Of a stretch of DNA of 64,000 bases, positions 8,145 to 17,330 are shown in pieces (position 1 is the stretch's first letter; the number at the start of each line of letters is the position of its first letter). This DNA comes from Acinetobacter halotolerans (GTDB lineage Bacteria > Pseudomonadota > Gammaproteobacteria > Pseudomonadales > Moraxellaceae), in the NCBI RefSeq assembly GCF_004208515.1, contig NZ_SGIM01000006.1, positions 1 to 64,000 on the forward strand, written 5' to 3'. The translations under genes were made by a program, and so were the position numbers. The notes under the pieces were generated by a model, which was not told the DNA's origin, searched no databases, and was given only the letters and a program-made list of their open reading frames with translations.

Positions 8145-8632
8145 CAAGTGTCGCAAATAGATTCCCGACGAACGGTATGAAAAATAAGCACAAATCAATA
8201 AGACATTGAATCAAATAAATTAATAATTTTATAAACTTACAAATAAATAATAATTACATTCACGCTCTTATCATTTTTTATTTTTAAAACAGTTTAAAGT
8301 TAATTTCATTGGTCATGAATGTGTCTTTTAAAGCTGACAAAATGGCATATAAAAACCAATTTTGCATACCTGAAGTTCTTCACAATCATGCACCGAAGCC
8401 ACAAAAACAGTTAAAAATGCGGAAACCACCCAATACTTCTTCGTATTTTATACAGAAAAACTTGTTATTTTTACGCAGAAAAATGTGCATTTAGTATATA
8501 TTAGTGAACTTATGATTTCTCTTTTAGATATAGAATGTTTGGCGCCATGATATACACATGTTTTTAAAACTATACCTATATAAATCAAAAACCTGTATAT
8601 CAGCATCAGTTAAGACTTAGGATTAGGTTTGA
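8145..8632. other. AT-rich intergenic region before nadE
   Basis: Nearly 490 bases of very AT-rich sequence. A 61-codon open frame at 8309-8494 has no ribosome site and no recognisable composition of a protein. I see no RNA gene, repeat or terminator. A purine-rich AGGATTAGG motif just before 8633 serves nadE. Confidence 0.5.
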
Positions 8633-10258
8633 ATGAAAAATTTTAAAATTGCCCTTGCTCAATTCTCTCCGCATATTGGCAATATTGACGCAAATACTCA
8701 AAAGATGGTTGAACAAGCTAATTTAGCGAAACAACAAAAGGCCGATTTAATCATCTTCCCAGAACTATCAACAATCGGTTACCCTGCCGAAGACCTGATA
8801 CTTCGCCCAAATCTACAAAAACGCACCCAAAAAGCATTTGCTCAATTAGGTGAAGTCAAAGATATCGTCATGGTATTCGGTTTTGTACATCAAACTGAAG
8901 ATGGCCAACGTTATAACTCTGCTGCAGTGATGAAGAATGGGCAGGTTTTAGGAATCTATAATAAACACAACTTGCCAAATTACGGTGTGTTTGATGAACG
9001 TCGCTACTTCCAAGAAGGTCATCAACACCTGATATTTGAATATCAAGGGCATAAGTTTGGTGTACTGATCTGTGAAGATATATGGTCATTAAATACAGTA
9101 AAGCAGCTTAGTCAGCTCAATGTTGAAACTATACTTATCCTTAATGCTTCTCCTTATGAAGTCGGCAAACCACAGCATCGTATTCAAACCTTGAATGAGC
9201 TCGCAAAACAATTGAGCTTAAATATTGTGTATGTGAACCAAGTTGGCGGACAAGATGACTTAATTTTTGATGGTTCAAGTTTTGTCAGCAATAATAATGG
9301 ACAAGTTGCATTACAAGCGCCAAGTTTCAAAGAGTCTGTTTATTTTGCTGAATACGATGCAGAACAAAAACAATTTAAAACTGCAGAAACAACGCCAACT
9401 TTAGATACTTTTGCTGAGATTTATCAAGCACTGGTCATGGCAACTCGTGACTACGTTCAACGCTCAGGCTTCCCAGGCGTTATTTTAGGGCTATCGGGTG
9501 GTATTGATTCCGCTTTGACACTCGCGATTGCGGTTGATGCGATAGGCGCTGATAAAGTTCAAGCAGTAATGATGCCTTATACCTACACCTCTCAAATGAG
9601 TGTAGAAGATGCAACTGAACAAGCGCGTCGCATGGGTGTGACGTTTGGTATAGCTGAAATTCATCCGATCGTAAATAGCTTCATGCAAACCCTGTTTCCA
9701 TTCTTTGGAAATAGTCCTGCGGATGCAACGGAAGAAAACTTACAAGCACGCACGCGCGGTACATTGTTGATGGGGCTATCCAATAAATTTGGTAATCTGG
9801 TTCTATCTACTGGTAACAAATCTGAAATCTCCGTTGGTTATTGTACGTTGTATGGCGATATGGTTGGTGGCTTCTCTGTACTGAAAGATGTCTACAAAAC
9901 GATTGTATTTGAACTCGCAAAATACCGTAATACACTGAGTGAAACACCTGTGATCCCTGAACGTGTGATCACTCGACCACCATCAGCAGAGTTACGTCCT
10001 GATCAAAAAGATCAAGACTCATTGCCAGCCTATGATGTACTCGATGCAATCTTATATGCTTATATAGAAGAAGATCTCAGCCAAGCAGATATTATTGCAA
10101 AAGGCTACGAAGCCGAAGTGGTAGAAAAAGTCATCCGCTTGGTCGATCGTAATGAATATAAACGTCGTCAAGGAGCGATTGGACCACGTATTAGTTCACG
10201 TGCTTTCAATCGCGAACGACGCTACCCAATCGTCAATGGATGGACCGCGAATGACTGA
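8633..10258 (+). CDS. nadE: Glutamine-dependent NAD+ synthase
   Basis: A 541-residue two-domain enzyme making NAD+ from deamido-NAD+, ATP and glutamine. The N-terminal nitrilase-like amidase has the triad Glu44 (FPELSTIGYP), Lys111 (YNKHNLP) and Cys147 (GVLICEDIW). The C-terminal synthetase domain has the ATP pyrophosphatase loop SGGIDS at 288-293 and GNKSEISVGYCTLYGD further on. The length fits the compact bacterial glutaminase-fused form of about 540-570 residues. An unknown gene starts within its last codons (ATGACTGA), so the two are translationally coupled. Confidence 0.97.
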   Translation: MKNFKIALAQFSPHIGNIDANTQKMVEQANLAKQQKADLIIFPELSTIGYPAEDLILRPNLQKRTQKAFAQLGEVKDIVMVFGFVHQTEDGQRYNSAAVMKNGQVLGIYNKHNLPNYGVFDERRYFQEGHQHLIFEYQGHKFGVLICEDIWSLNTVKQLSQLNVETILILNASPYEVGKPQHRIQTLNELAKQLSLNIVYVNQVGGQDDLIFDGSSFVSNNNGQVALQAPSFKESVYFAEYDAEQKQFKTAETTPTLDTFAEIYQALVMATRDYVQRSGFPGVILGLSGGIDSALTLAIAVDAIGADKVQAVMMPYTYTSQMSVEDATEQARRMGVTFGIAEIHPIVNSFMQTLFPFFGNSPADATEENLQARTRGTLLMGLSNKFGNLVLSTGNKSEISVGYCTLYGDMVGGFSVLKDVYKTIVFELAKYRNTLSETPVIPERVITRPPSAELRPDQKDQDSLPAYDVLDAILYAYIEEDLSQADIIAKGYEAEVVEKVIRLVDRNEYKRRQGAIGPRISSRAFNRERRYPIVNGWTAND

Positions 10259-11282
10259 ACAAATTGTTTCTGAAAAGTCACAATTACTTGCTCAAGCACT
10301 TTTGCTTGAGCAAGTTTCATTTTATAAAACTCAACTCACCACACAGCTTTCAGCCGATTTCTTTCAGCAATTCATTCAATTATTTTTACAACATGCACCC
10401 AATATTCAACTCAAAGAAGTCATTGAGTTAGAACAAATCCAAGCCGTTGTTAAACGTTATGCCTTTGAGATGCAGTTAGGCGCAGGTTTATTAGAGTTTA
10501 TTGGGGAAATCGCACAAAAACTTCATGTTTTTTCTTTGCAGTCATCTGCTCAATTGCAGGATGTATTTTCAGATCAACAATTTGAAATATGGCTGTCTAA
10601 ATTTCTAGAACTTGAAAATATTCGCCATTACCTAAACCATTTCTTAAAAGAAAGTCCATCGATTCAACAGCTCTGCCAGTACATCGCAACCACCACACTG
10701 CAAAATAAATTACCAAAACTATTTTCACAAACAGATGAAGAACGGATTTCTGACAGCAAATATGAATGGCAACAAAAACTAAAAATCTTTTCACACCGTC
10801 AACAACAACGTATCGAGCATAAAATAGAAGAAAGTATTGCTCGTTTTATTCAAGAGCAACTCGTTGATCTAAGCTTACTTTCAAATGATGATTTAGAAAG
10901 CCTTGCACGTAATATTTGGGATGACAATAAAGCCAAACCGCTATCAGAGTATACCAAGCAAGTCACCCCACTCGATGTGGAAGAATTCTTTGTCATGATC
11001 TACGAATATTGGAAAGAATTGCGTCAATCCTCATTCCTCCAAGATCTTATTTTATATGGCGTAAAAGTCTTTTATGACTTTTATAAGGACGAAAGCTTAG
11101 AAGATGTTTTCACGGCAATTGGACTAGAAGAAAGTGACCTTCAAAATGAAGCTGTTCGTTTTTATCCAAAGGTTGTGGCGGCTTTAGATGAACACGGTGT
11201 TTTGGAACCGATCATCACCATGATTTTAAAACCTTTCTATGAAAATCCCCAAACTTTAGCCAGCATCGAAAAACACTTATAA
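10251..11282 (+). CDS. Unknown protein overlapping nadE
   Basis: A 343-residue soluble, predominantly helical protein, rich in Gln, Leu and Glu, without signal peptide, membrane segment or recognised catalytic motif. The open frame extends upstream into nadE, but the ATG at 10251 overlaps the nadE stop by eight bases and gives the sensible start (MTEQIVSEKSQ). Alternatives are the in-frame ATG at 10236 and one at 10152. The overlap implies co-expression with NAD+ synthesis, yet nothing in the protein points to NAD chemistry. I do not recognise the family. Confidence 0.75.
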   Translation: MTEQIVSEKSQLLAQALLLEQVSFYKTQLTTQLSADFFQQFIQLFLQHAPNIQLKEVIELEQIQAVVKRYAFEMQLGAGLLEFIGEIAQKLHVFSLQSSAQLQDVFSDQQFEIWLSKFLELENIRHYLNHFLKESPSIQQLCQYIATTTLQNKLPKLFSQTDEERISDSKYEWQQKLKIFSHRQQQRIEHKIEESIARFIQEQLVDLSLLSNDDLESLARNIWDDNKAKPLSEYTKQVTPLDVEEFFVMIYEYWKELRQSSFLQDLILYGVKVFYDFYKDESLEDVFTAIGLEESDLQNEAVRFYPKVVAALDEHGVLEPIITMILKPFYENPQTLASIEKHL

Positions 11283-11363
11283 AAAATATAGCCTGTTCAT
11301 AAACGACTTATTGACGGGCTTCTTCCACCTCTCCAATTCATCACTCGTATATAAACAGCAGAT

Positions 11364-11390
11364 AAAAAAAACCACGCAGGAGCGTGGTTT
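11364..11390 (-). terminator. Terminator of first tRNA-Met unit
   Basis: Stem ACCACGC/GCGTGGT with loop AGGA, followed on the minus strand by a run of seven T residues. It lies directly behind the tRNA. Confidence 0.85.
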
Positions 11391-11396
11391 ATAAAA

Positions 11397-11473
11397 TGGT
11401 GGCTATGACGAGACTTGAACTTGTGACCCCCGCATTATGAGTGCGGTGCTCTAACCAACTGAGCTACATAGCC
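11397..11473 (-). tRNA. tRNA-Met (CAU), elongator, copy 1
   Basis: A 77-base cloverleaf including an encoded CCA. The acceptor arm GGCTATG pairs with CATAGCC. The anticodon arm CCGCA-CTCATAA-TGCGG gives anticodon CAU. Comparison with E. coli sequences favours elongator tRNA-Met (GGCTACGTAGCTCAG type) over initiator tRNA or tRNA-Ile2, whose acceptor stems differ. The gene has its own promoter and terminator, and a copy with identical tRNA sequence lies 338 bases away. Confidence 0.93.
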
Positions 11474-11488
11474 GTAAACTGTGAGCGC

Positions 11489-11517
11489 ATTATCTAGGGT
11501 TATACTGAGTAGGTCAA
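11489..11517 (-). promoter_or_regulatory. Promoter of first tRNA-Met
   Basis: On the minus strand TTGACC (11517-11512), 17 bases, then GATAAT (11494-11489). The predicted start lies a few bases before the mature tRNA 5' end. Confidence 0.75.
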
Positions 11518-11699
11518 GCCTATGACTTTGAAAATACAAAACATATGCACATTTTTTACGCGCTTAATTTGCGTTTGTTCATTTTTCAGCACTAGCGGCA
11601 ATACATATTAAAATTCAATCGATCTTTCAAATAGATTGAATTTAAAAATCCAAGAATTAACAATTAAAATAATTTTTTAAGTTTGACAAAAACAGCAGA

Positions 11700-11728
11700 T
11701 AAAAAGAGACCACGCAGGAGCGTGGTCT
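11700..11728 (-). terminator. Terminator of second tRNA-Met unit
   Basis: Stem AGACCACGC/GCGTGGTCT with loop AGGA. It is a close copy of the terminator at 11364-11390, with a compensating pair change. The U-run is shorter and interrupted. Confidence 0.75.
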
Positions 11729-11734
11729 ATAAAA

Positions 11735-11811
11735 TGGTGGCTATGACGAGACTTGAACTTGTGACCCCCGCATTATGAGTGCGGTGCTCTAACCAACTGA
11801 GCTACATAGCC
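11735..11811 (-). tRNA. tRNA-Met (CAU), elongator, copy 2
   Basis: Identical in sequence to the 77-base gene at 11397-11473, with encoded CCA and anticodon CAU. It sits just downstream of the RNase P RNA gene, which is transcribed in the same direction, but has its own promoter at 11827-11855. Confidence 0.93.
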
Positions 11812-11826
11812 GAAAACTGTGCGCGC

Positions 11827-11855
11827 ATTATCTAAACTTTTACTACACACGTCAA
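11827..11855 (-). promoter_or_regulatory. Promoter of second tRNA-Met
   Basis: On the minus strand TTGACG (11855-11850), 17 bases, then GATAAT (11832-11827). It lies between the 3' end of rnpB and the tRNA. Confidence 0.75.
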
Positions 11856-11874
11856 GCACAATTTTTAAAAAAAC

Positions 11875-12232
<358 letters not shown>

Positions 12233-12238
12233 GCGCAT

Positions 12239-12267
12239 ATTATCAAAGTTCGAACTTAATTGCTCGA
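12239..12267 (-). promoter_or_regulatory. Probable rnpB promoter
   Basis: GATAAT (12244-12239 on the minus strand) is correctly placed about seven bases before the RNA start. The -35 position, TCGAGC, is a poor match. The promoter overlaps the last codons of the ferredoxin gene, which is read in the same direction. Confidence 0.5.
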
Positions 12268-12519
12268 TTTTTTTTGCGCTGTTAATTTTTTATATTTCTG
12301 CATGAGTTCATCATGTGATTCGGCATGCTGAGGATCCAGTGGAATACAATCCACTGGACAAAACAACTGACACTGCGGCTGATCAAAGTGACCAATGCAC
12401 TCTGTACAAAGTGCAGGGTCAATCTCATAAATCAGCTCACCCATATAAATTGCTTCATTGGGACACACAGGTTCACAGACGTCACAGTTAATACATTCAT
12501 CTGTAATATATAAGGACAC
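12256..12519 (-). CDS. YfhL-type 2[4Fe-4S] ferredoxin
   Basis: An 87-residue ferredoxin with two cysteine clusters, CINCDVCEPVCP near residue 9 and CTECIGHFDQPQCQLFCPVDC near residue 38. The second has the long loop typical of YfhL-like dicluster ferredoxins. These are small cytoplasmic electron carriers. I chose the GTG at 12519 because it gives the family N-terminus (MSLYITDECINC), lies one base after the coaD stop and has AAGG eight bases ahead. A longer frame starting within coaD is unlikely. It is co-transcribed with coaD and followed closely by rnpB. Confidence 0.9.
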   Translation of the reverse strand: MSLYITDECINCDVCEPVCPNEAIYMGELIYEIDPALCTECIGHFDQPQCQLFCPVDCIPLDPQHAESHDELMQKYKKLTAQKKSSN

Positions 12520-12520
12520 G

Positions 12521-13027
<507 letters not shown>

Positions 13028-13142
13028 TCAATGAGATAAGTTGGGTATTTTAACAAAAGTTAAGCATAAACGCGAAATTCCTAAATGATGGAAAAAGATT
13101 ACGTTTTACGGCACAATAAGCACAATTGTGGAAGTTTGAATT

Positions 13143-13619
13143 ATGGCGAAAGCAACAGTAGTAAAAAAGCATAATGGTGGCACGATTGCTCAAAACAAAA
13201 GAGCGCGCCACGATTACTTTATTGAAGAAAAATTTGAAGCTGGCATGTCTTTACAAGGCTGGGAAGTAAAATCCCTACGCGCTGGTCGTATGAGTTTGAC
13301 TGAAAGTTATGTGACTTTTAAAAATGGTGAAGCATTTTTGTTTGGTGCACAAATTCAGCCTTTATTGTCTGCATCAACACACGTCGTACCAGAAGCAACA
13401 CGCACACGTAAGTTGCTCCTTTCTCGTCGTCAATTAGAACATCTCTTGGGTGCAGTCAACCAAAAAGGTTATACCTGTGTCCCTTTGGCTTGTTATTGGA
13501 AAGGCCATTTGGTCAAGCTAGAAATTGCACTGGTAAAAGGTAAGCAATTGCATGATAAACGTGCCACGGAAAAAGACCGTGACTGGCAACGTGACAAATC
13601 AAGAATGTTGCATAAGTAA
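13143..13619 (+). CDS. smpB: SsrA-binding protein
   Basis: A 158-residue SmpB, which binds tmRNA and brings it to ribosomes stalled on messages without a stop codon. The conserved [20 protein letters not shown] and the C-terminal [20 protein letters not shown] helix are present. It stands alone between coaD and a terminator. It is of interest here because of the ispE/tRNA-Gln overlap at 23734, which predicts one natural source of non-stop mRNA. Confidence 0.97.
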   Translation: MAKATVVKKHNGGTIAQNKRARHDYFIEEKFEAGMSLQGWEVKSLRAGRMSLTESYVTFKNGEAFLFGAQIQPLLSASTHVVPEATRTRKLLLSRRQLEHLLGAVNQKGYTCVPLACYWKGHLVKLEIALVKGKQLHDKRATEKDRDWQRDKSRMLHK

Positions 13620-13620
13620 T

Positions 13621-13657
13621 AAAAAACCTCCAAATCATGATGATTGGAGGTTTTTTT
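13621..13657. terminator. Bidirectional terminator after smpB
   Basis: The hairpin CCTCCAAATCAT/ATGATTGGAGG (with one mismatch) is flanked by A and T runs. It can end smpB and the convergent flavodoxin-like gene. Confidence 0.85.
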
Positions 13658-13671
13658 AATTAAAACAAAAT

Positions 13672-14238
13672 TTACAAAGGCTTTAACTTCACTTCCGCTA
13701 AATATTTACCAAATTTTCGTGCCGTTTCCAAGTCACCTTCGGGTGGTGTGATTTCTACGCTGGCATTATCAGACTGTGTCATTAATCCTAAAAAGCTCGA
13801 CATACGGTTAATATCTTGTGGACTACGCCCTGTCGGCATAAACGGTAATCCCGCCCACAACATGCCATGTTGCATCGCAAATAAATTGATTTGTTGCAAT
13901 ACCGCTAACTTATCACCGCTAAGCCCACCACCATTGGTAAAGCCAGCAGCCAGTTTGCCCTGCCATGTCCGCGCTAACCAACGCTTAGAAGAATCTTCCA
14001 TAAACTGTTTCAACGCAGACGTCAGGCTCCCCATATACGTCGGGCATCCCATAACCAAAACATCAGCTTGGTCTAACAACTCCCATTGCACAGCCGCAAC
14101 AGAAAATAAGTGCACTTCTGCACCTGCCTGCTCTGCACCTTGTGCAATATATTGTGCAACTTTAGCCGTATGGCCATACGGACTATGATAAATCACACAA
14201 ACTTTAACTTTAGGAGTGGCTTGATCAATAACGAGCAT
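13672..14238 (-). CDS. Flavodoxin-fold NAD(P)H-dependent reductase
   Basis: A 188-residue flavoprotein of the WrbA/NADPH-dependent FMN reductase group. The FMN phosphate loop is visible as YHSPYGHTAKVAQYIAQG (near residue 16), followed by VLVMGCPTYMGSLTSALKQF and the GFTNGGGLSGDKLAVLQQI segment that contacts the isoalloxazine ring. It is a likely quinone or FMN reductase in the cytoplasm. The start is uncertain: I use ATG 14238, which suits the fold, although its ribosome site is weak; a TTG at 14307 gives 23 extra residues. It is downstream of pgeF on the same strand. Confidence 0.85.
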   Translation of the reverse strand: MLVIDQATPKVKVCVIYHSPYGHTAKVAQYIAQGAEQAGAEVHLFSVAAVQWELLDQADVLVMGCPTYMGSLTSALKQFMEDSSKRWLARTWQGKLAAGFTNGGGLSGDKLAVLQQINLFAMQHGMLWAGLPFMPTGRSPQDINRMSSFLGLMTQSDNASVEITPPEGDLETARKFGKYLAEVKLKPL

Positions 14239-14322
14239 GGAAAATTTAAAAAACCAATGAATTGAGTCAAGTTTAACATTTTTCTCAGAGGCTAGGCGAA
14301 TCAACAATACAAAGGATGCAAT

Positions 14323-15063
14323 TTATTGCATAAATACAAAAGTTGCCATTCGCCCTGTTTTCGAATTACGGCGATGAGAAAAAAAATCTTGTGCCTGTTG
14401 ATAAGAGCATTGATCTCCACCCACAATCGTTTCAATACCCAAACGATTAAGGATAAATCGAGCAATCGCATATAAGTCAGCTTGGTACTTCCCCTCAACC
14501 TGACCTGCGATAAAAGCACTTTCTAGTTCGGGATATTTCTCACAAAAAGCCGCTTTCACTTCTGCACCGACTTCGAAACAAGGCTGGCTAATCGCAGCAC
14601 CTAACCATGCCCAAGTCGGCTGTGATTGCATTTCACTGACTGTATTTTCAACAATACCACTGGCCAAGCCACGCCAACCTGCATGTAGATTGGCAACTTC
14701 ATTTCCTTCGGCATTGCCCAATACCACAGCCAAACAATCGGCTGTCATCATCATTAAAGCATGACCTGTACGCTGCGTGACTAAGCCATCACCTTCAAGT
14801 GCGATAAATGGAATTTGTTCATTGATCGTATGACAAATGGTGCTATGCGTTTGAGTCATCCACGTCAGTTTATCTACCCCGAACTGTGACAACTCACGCA
14901 ACAGCACCATACGATGCTGCTGAACACGCTGTACATCATCATTGACATGCAATGCCAAATTAAATCCATAAAGATTTTCATTGTCAGTTGCAATCATATG
15001 AGGATGTTCAATTCGTGTTTGCCCAACATATACACCTTTAGGCAAACCTTGTACAAATTCCAT
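14323..15063 (-). CDS. pgeF: Peptidoglycan editing factor PgeF (YfiH, laccase-like)
   Basis: A 246-residue protein of the YfiH/DUF152 family. PgeF in E. coli removes L-Ser misincorporated in place of L-Ala in peptidoglycan precursors, and homologues were earlier called polyphenol oxidases. The conserved metal-binding motifs are visible: MTQTHS near residue 91, TADCLAVVLGN near residue 130 and HAGWRGLASGIV near residue 149. It lies 24 bases after rluD on the same strand, the usual gammaproteobacterial order rluD-pgeF, and is presumably co-transcribed. Confidence 0.92.
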   Translation of the reverse strand: MEFVQGLPKGVYVGQTRIEHPHMIATDNENLYGFNLALHVNDDVQRVQQHRMVLLRELSQFGVDKLTWMTQTHSTICHTINEQIPFIALEGDGLVTQRTGHALMMMTADCLAVVLGNAEGNEVANLHAGWRGLASGIVENTVSEMQSQPTWAWLGAAISQPCFEVGAEVKAAFCEKYPELESAFIAGQVEGKYQADLYAIARFILNRLGIETIVGGDQCSYQQAQDFFSHRRNSKTGRMATFVFMQ

Positions 15064-15087
15064 GCCTTAATTCCTTAACATCGTTGC

Positions 15088-16173
15088 TTAATACGCCTCA
15101 TTTTCACTACGAAGGACTTCGAGCAATTTAATAAAGTCTTCTGGCCACGGCGCTTCGAACATCATTTCTTCACCAGTGCGGGGGTGAACCAAACCAAGTT
15201 TTGCTGCATGTAAAGCTTGACGCTTAAAACCACGAAGCATATCCACCAAAGTCTCTGATGCACCAGCAGGTAAACGCACACGGTTAACATAGACGGGATC
15301 GCCAACCAATCCATGTCCAATATAGCTAAAATGCACACGGATTTGATGGGTACGACCAGTCTCCAATTGCGCTTGTACGCGGGTAAAGTCTCGGAAACGC
15401 TCTTTCACATTATAGTGAGTCACGGCCTCACGCCCACCCGGTAAAATCGCCATTTTGACGCGATCAACAGGATGACGTTTGATCGGTTCATCAATCGTGC
15501 CACCCGCAATGATATTGCCGTAGGTAACAAGATCATAAACCCGATAAACCGTTTTCTTTGCAAGTTGTTTACTGAGTGAAAATTGGGCTTCTAATGTTTT
15601 CGCAACCACCAATAAACCACTGGTATCTTTATCGATACGATGCACTAAACCTGCACGAGACAGTTCTACAAGCTTAGGACAATGATAAAGTAATGCATTG
15701 ACCAGTGTTCCTGAGGGATTACCCGCACCTGGATGAACCACCATACCAATCTCTTTATTAATCACAATAATATCGTCATCTTCATAAACAATATTCAGTG
15801 GAATATTTTCAGGTTGGTTAGACGTTTGTGCTTCAAGTTCTACTTCAAGCGTGAGTTGTTCATTGCCCTCACAGCGGTATTTCGGTTTAACCGTGTTACC
15901 ATTTACCAACAGATGACCTTCTTTCATCCATTGTTTTAGTTTTTCACGAGAAAACTCACTCCAAACCAATGCTGCTACTTGATCTATGCGTTGACCTAAA
16001 TAGTCTTCATCGAGTTGAATTTGCAACGATAAACGTGTTGCAGTTGAGTCAGAAGTATGATTATCTGCATCGACAGATTCTTCGAGTAAGAAATCTGTTT
16101 CAGATAAGTTTGAATCGGAAGATTGTGCTGAAGTCATTTGATGATCGGTACAAAAATGGTTTAATACAACCAT
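15088..16173 (-). CDS. rluD: 23S rRNA pseudouridine synthase RluD
   Basis: A 361-residue enzyme forming pseudouridines in helix 69 of 23S rRNA. It has an acidic N-terminal extension (about 45 residues), an S4 RNA-binding domain (DYLGQRIDQVAALVWSEFSR onward) and the RluA-type catalytic domain with active-site Asp in HRIDKDTSGLLVVAK, then GRTHQIRVHFSYIGHGLVGD. The ATG at 16173 is used. The ATG at 16137 (MTSAQSSDS) is an alternative that leaves more room for promoters, and neither has a strong ribosome site. It is divergent from bamD, as in many gammaproteobacteria. Confidence 0.95.
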   Translation of the reverse strand: MVVLNHFCTDHQMTSAQSSDSNLSETDFLLEESVDADNHTSDSTATRLSLQIQLDEDYLGQRIDQVAALVWSEFSREKLKQWMKEGHLLVNGNTVKPKYRCEGNEQLTLEVELEAQTSNQPENIPLNIVYEDDDIIVINKEIGMVVHPGAGNPSGTLVNALLYHCPKLVELSRAGLVHRIDKDTSGLLVVAKTLEAQFSLSKQLAKKTVYRVYDLVTYGNIIAGGTIDEPIKRHPVDRVKMAILPGGREAVTHYNVKERFRDFTRVQAQLETGRTHQIRVHFSYIGHGLVGDPVYVNRVRLPAGASETLVDMLRGFKRQALHAAKLGLVHPRTGEEMMFEAPWPEDFIKLLEVLRSENEAY

Positions 16174-16208
16174 TGTAGCTCATTGCCCAGAATAACAGAG
16201 GAGTTTTT

Positions 16209-17198
16209 ATGTCGCTACCACGTTATAAAATTACGATGCTTGCACTATCTTTAGGTGTAGCGTCTGCATTTGTGGGCTGTAGCAGCAATCCAAGCAAGAA
16301 AGAAGTGGTTGATAAAGGACCACAATCGAGTGAACAAATTTATTTTGAAAAAGCGCAAAAATCGCTAGATCGTAATCAATATACCGATGCTGTAAAATCA
16401 TTGGAAGCTTTAGACACCTATTATCCAACTGGGCAATACACGCAACAAGCACAACTCGAACTTCTCTATGCAAAATTCAAACAAAAGGATTATGAAGGAA
16501 CAATCGCACTAGCAGATCGTTTTATTCGTTTAAATCCTCAACATCCAAATGTTGATTATGCTTACTATGTTCGCGGTGTTGCGAATATGGAAATGAATTA
16601 CGATAGCTTAATTCGCTATACCTCACTACAACAATCACATCGTGATGTGAGCTATGTCAAAGTTGCCTATCAGAACTTTGTTGATTTAATCCGCCGCTTC
16701 CCAAGTAGCCAATATTCAGTTGACGCTGCTCAACGGATGAAATTTATCGGTCAAGAACTTGCCGAAAATGAAATGAATGCAGCACGTTTTAATATTAAAC
16801 GTAAGGCATGGCTAGCTGCTGCTGAGCGTGCACAATGGGTGATTGAGCATTATCCTCAAACGCCTCAAACACCTGAAGCATTAGCAACACTTGCTTATAG
16901 TTATGACAAACTGGGTGATAAAGCAACTTCACAACAATATATCGAAATATTAAAACTCAACTATCCAAACTTGGTCAAATCCAATGGTGAAGTGAATTTA
17001 CGTGCAGCACGTAAAGAAGGAAGTTGGGTCAATCGCGCTACATTAGGTTTATTAGGTCGTGAGTCTCAGACTGTCGATACCGAAGAAAAAAATGAACCAA
17101 AAACCGATCAACAACGCAGTTTAACCAATCGTTTAAGTTTCGGTTTATTCGACAAACCAGAAACTGAACAAACCAACGAAGAAGATGCCGCAAATTAA
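16209..17198 (+). CDS. bamD: Outer membrane assembly lipoprotein BamD
   Basis: A 329-residue lipoprotein, the essential TPR-type component of the BAM complex that inserts beta-barrel proteins. The signal peptide ends in lipobox FVGC (residues 21-24), so the mature protein is anchored through Cys24. TPR-like helices follow (AQLELLYAKFKQKDYEGTI, VDYAYYVRGVANMEMNYD). The C-terminal 60 residues, rich in charged residues, extend beyond the E. coli protein (245 residues). AGAGGAG precedes the ATG. The gene is monocistronic. Confidence 0.95.
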   Translation: MSLPRYKITMLALSLGVASAFVGCSSNPSKKEVVDKGPQSSEQIYFEKAQKSLDRNQYTDAVKSLEALDTYYPTGQYTQQAQLELLYAKFKQKDYEGTIALADRFIRLNPQHPNVDYAYYVRGVANMEMNYDSLIRYTSLQQSHRDVSYVKVAYQNFVDLIRRFPSSQYSVDAAQRMKFIGQELAENEMNAARFNIKRKAWLAAAERAQWVIEHYPQTPQTPEALATLAYSYDKLGDKATSQQYIEILKLNYPNLVKSNGEVNLRAARKEGSWVNRATLGLLGRESQTVDTEEKNEPKTDQQRSLTNRLSFGLFDKPETEQTNEEDAAN

Positions 17199-17330
17199 TC
17201 CTGCGATCACAATCTGATTCAGCAAACAGGCAAGCCACCCCTTGCCTGTTTTTCATTTTATGCAACAATGATTCATCTGATATTGTTTTTACAAATACAT
17301 CTCACCCTAGTTTTAAATGGTTAAACGCTC

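Noticed and set aside
8309..8494. 61-codon open frame upstream of nadE
   Set aside because: No ribosome site, no recognisable protein features, and in a very AT-rich non-coding region.
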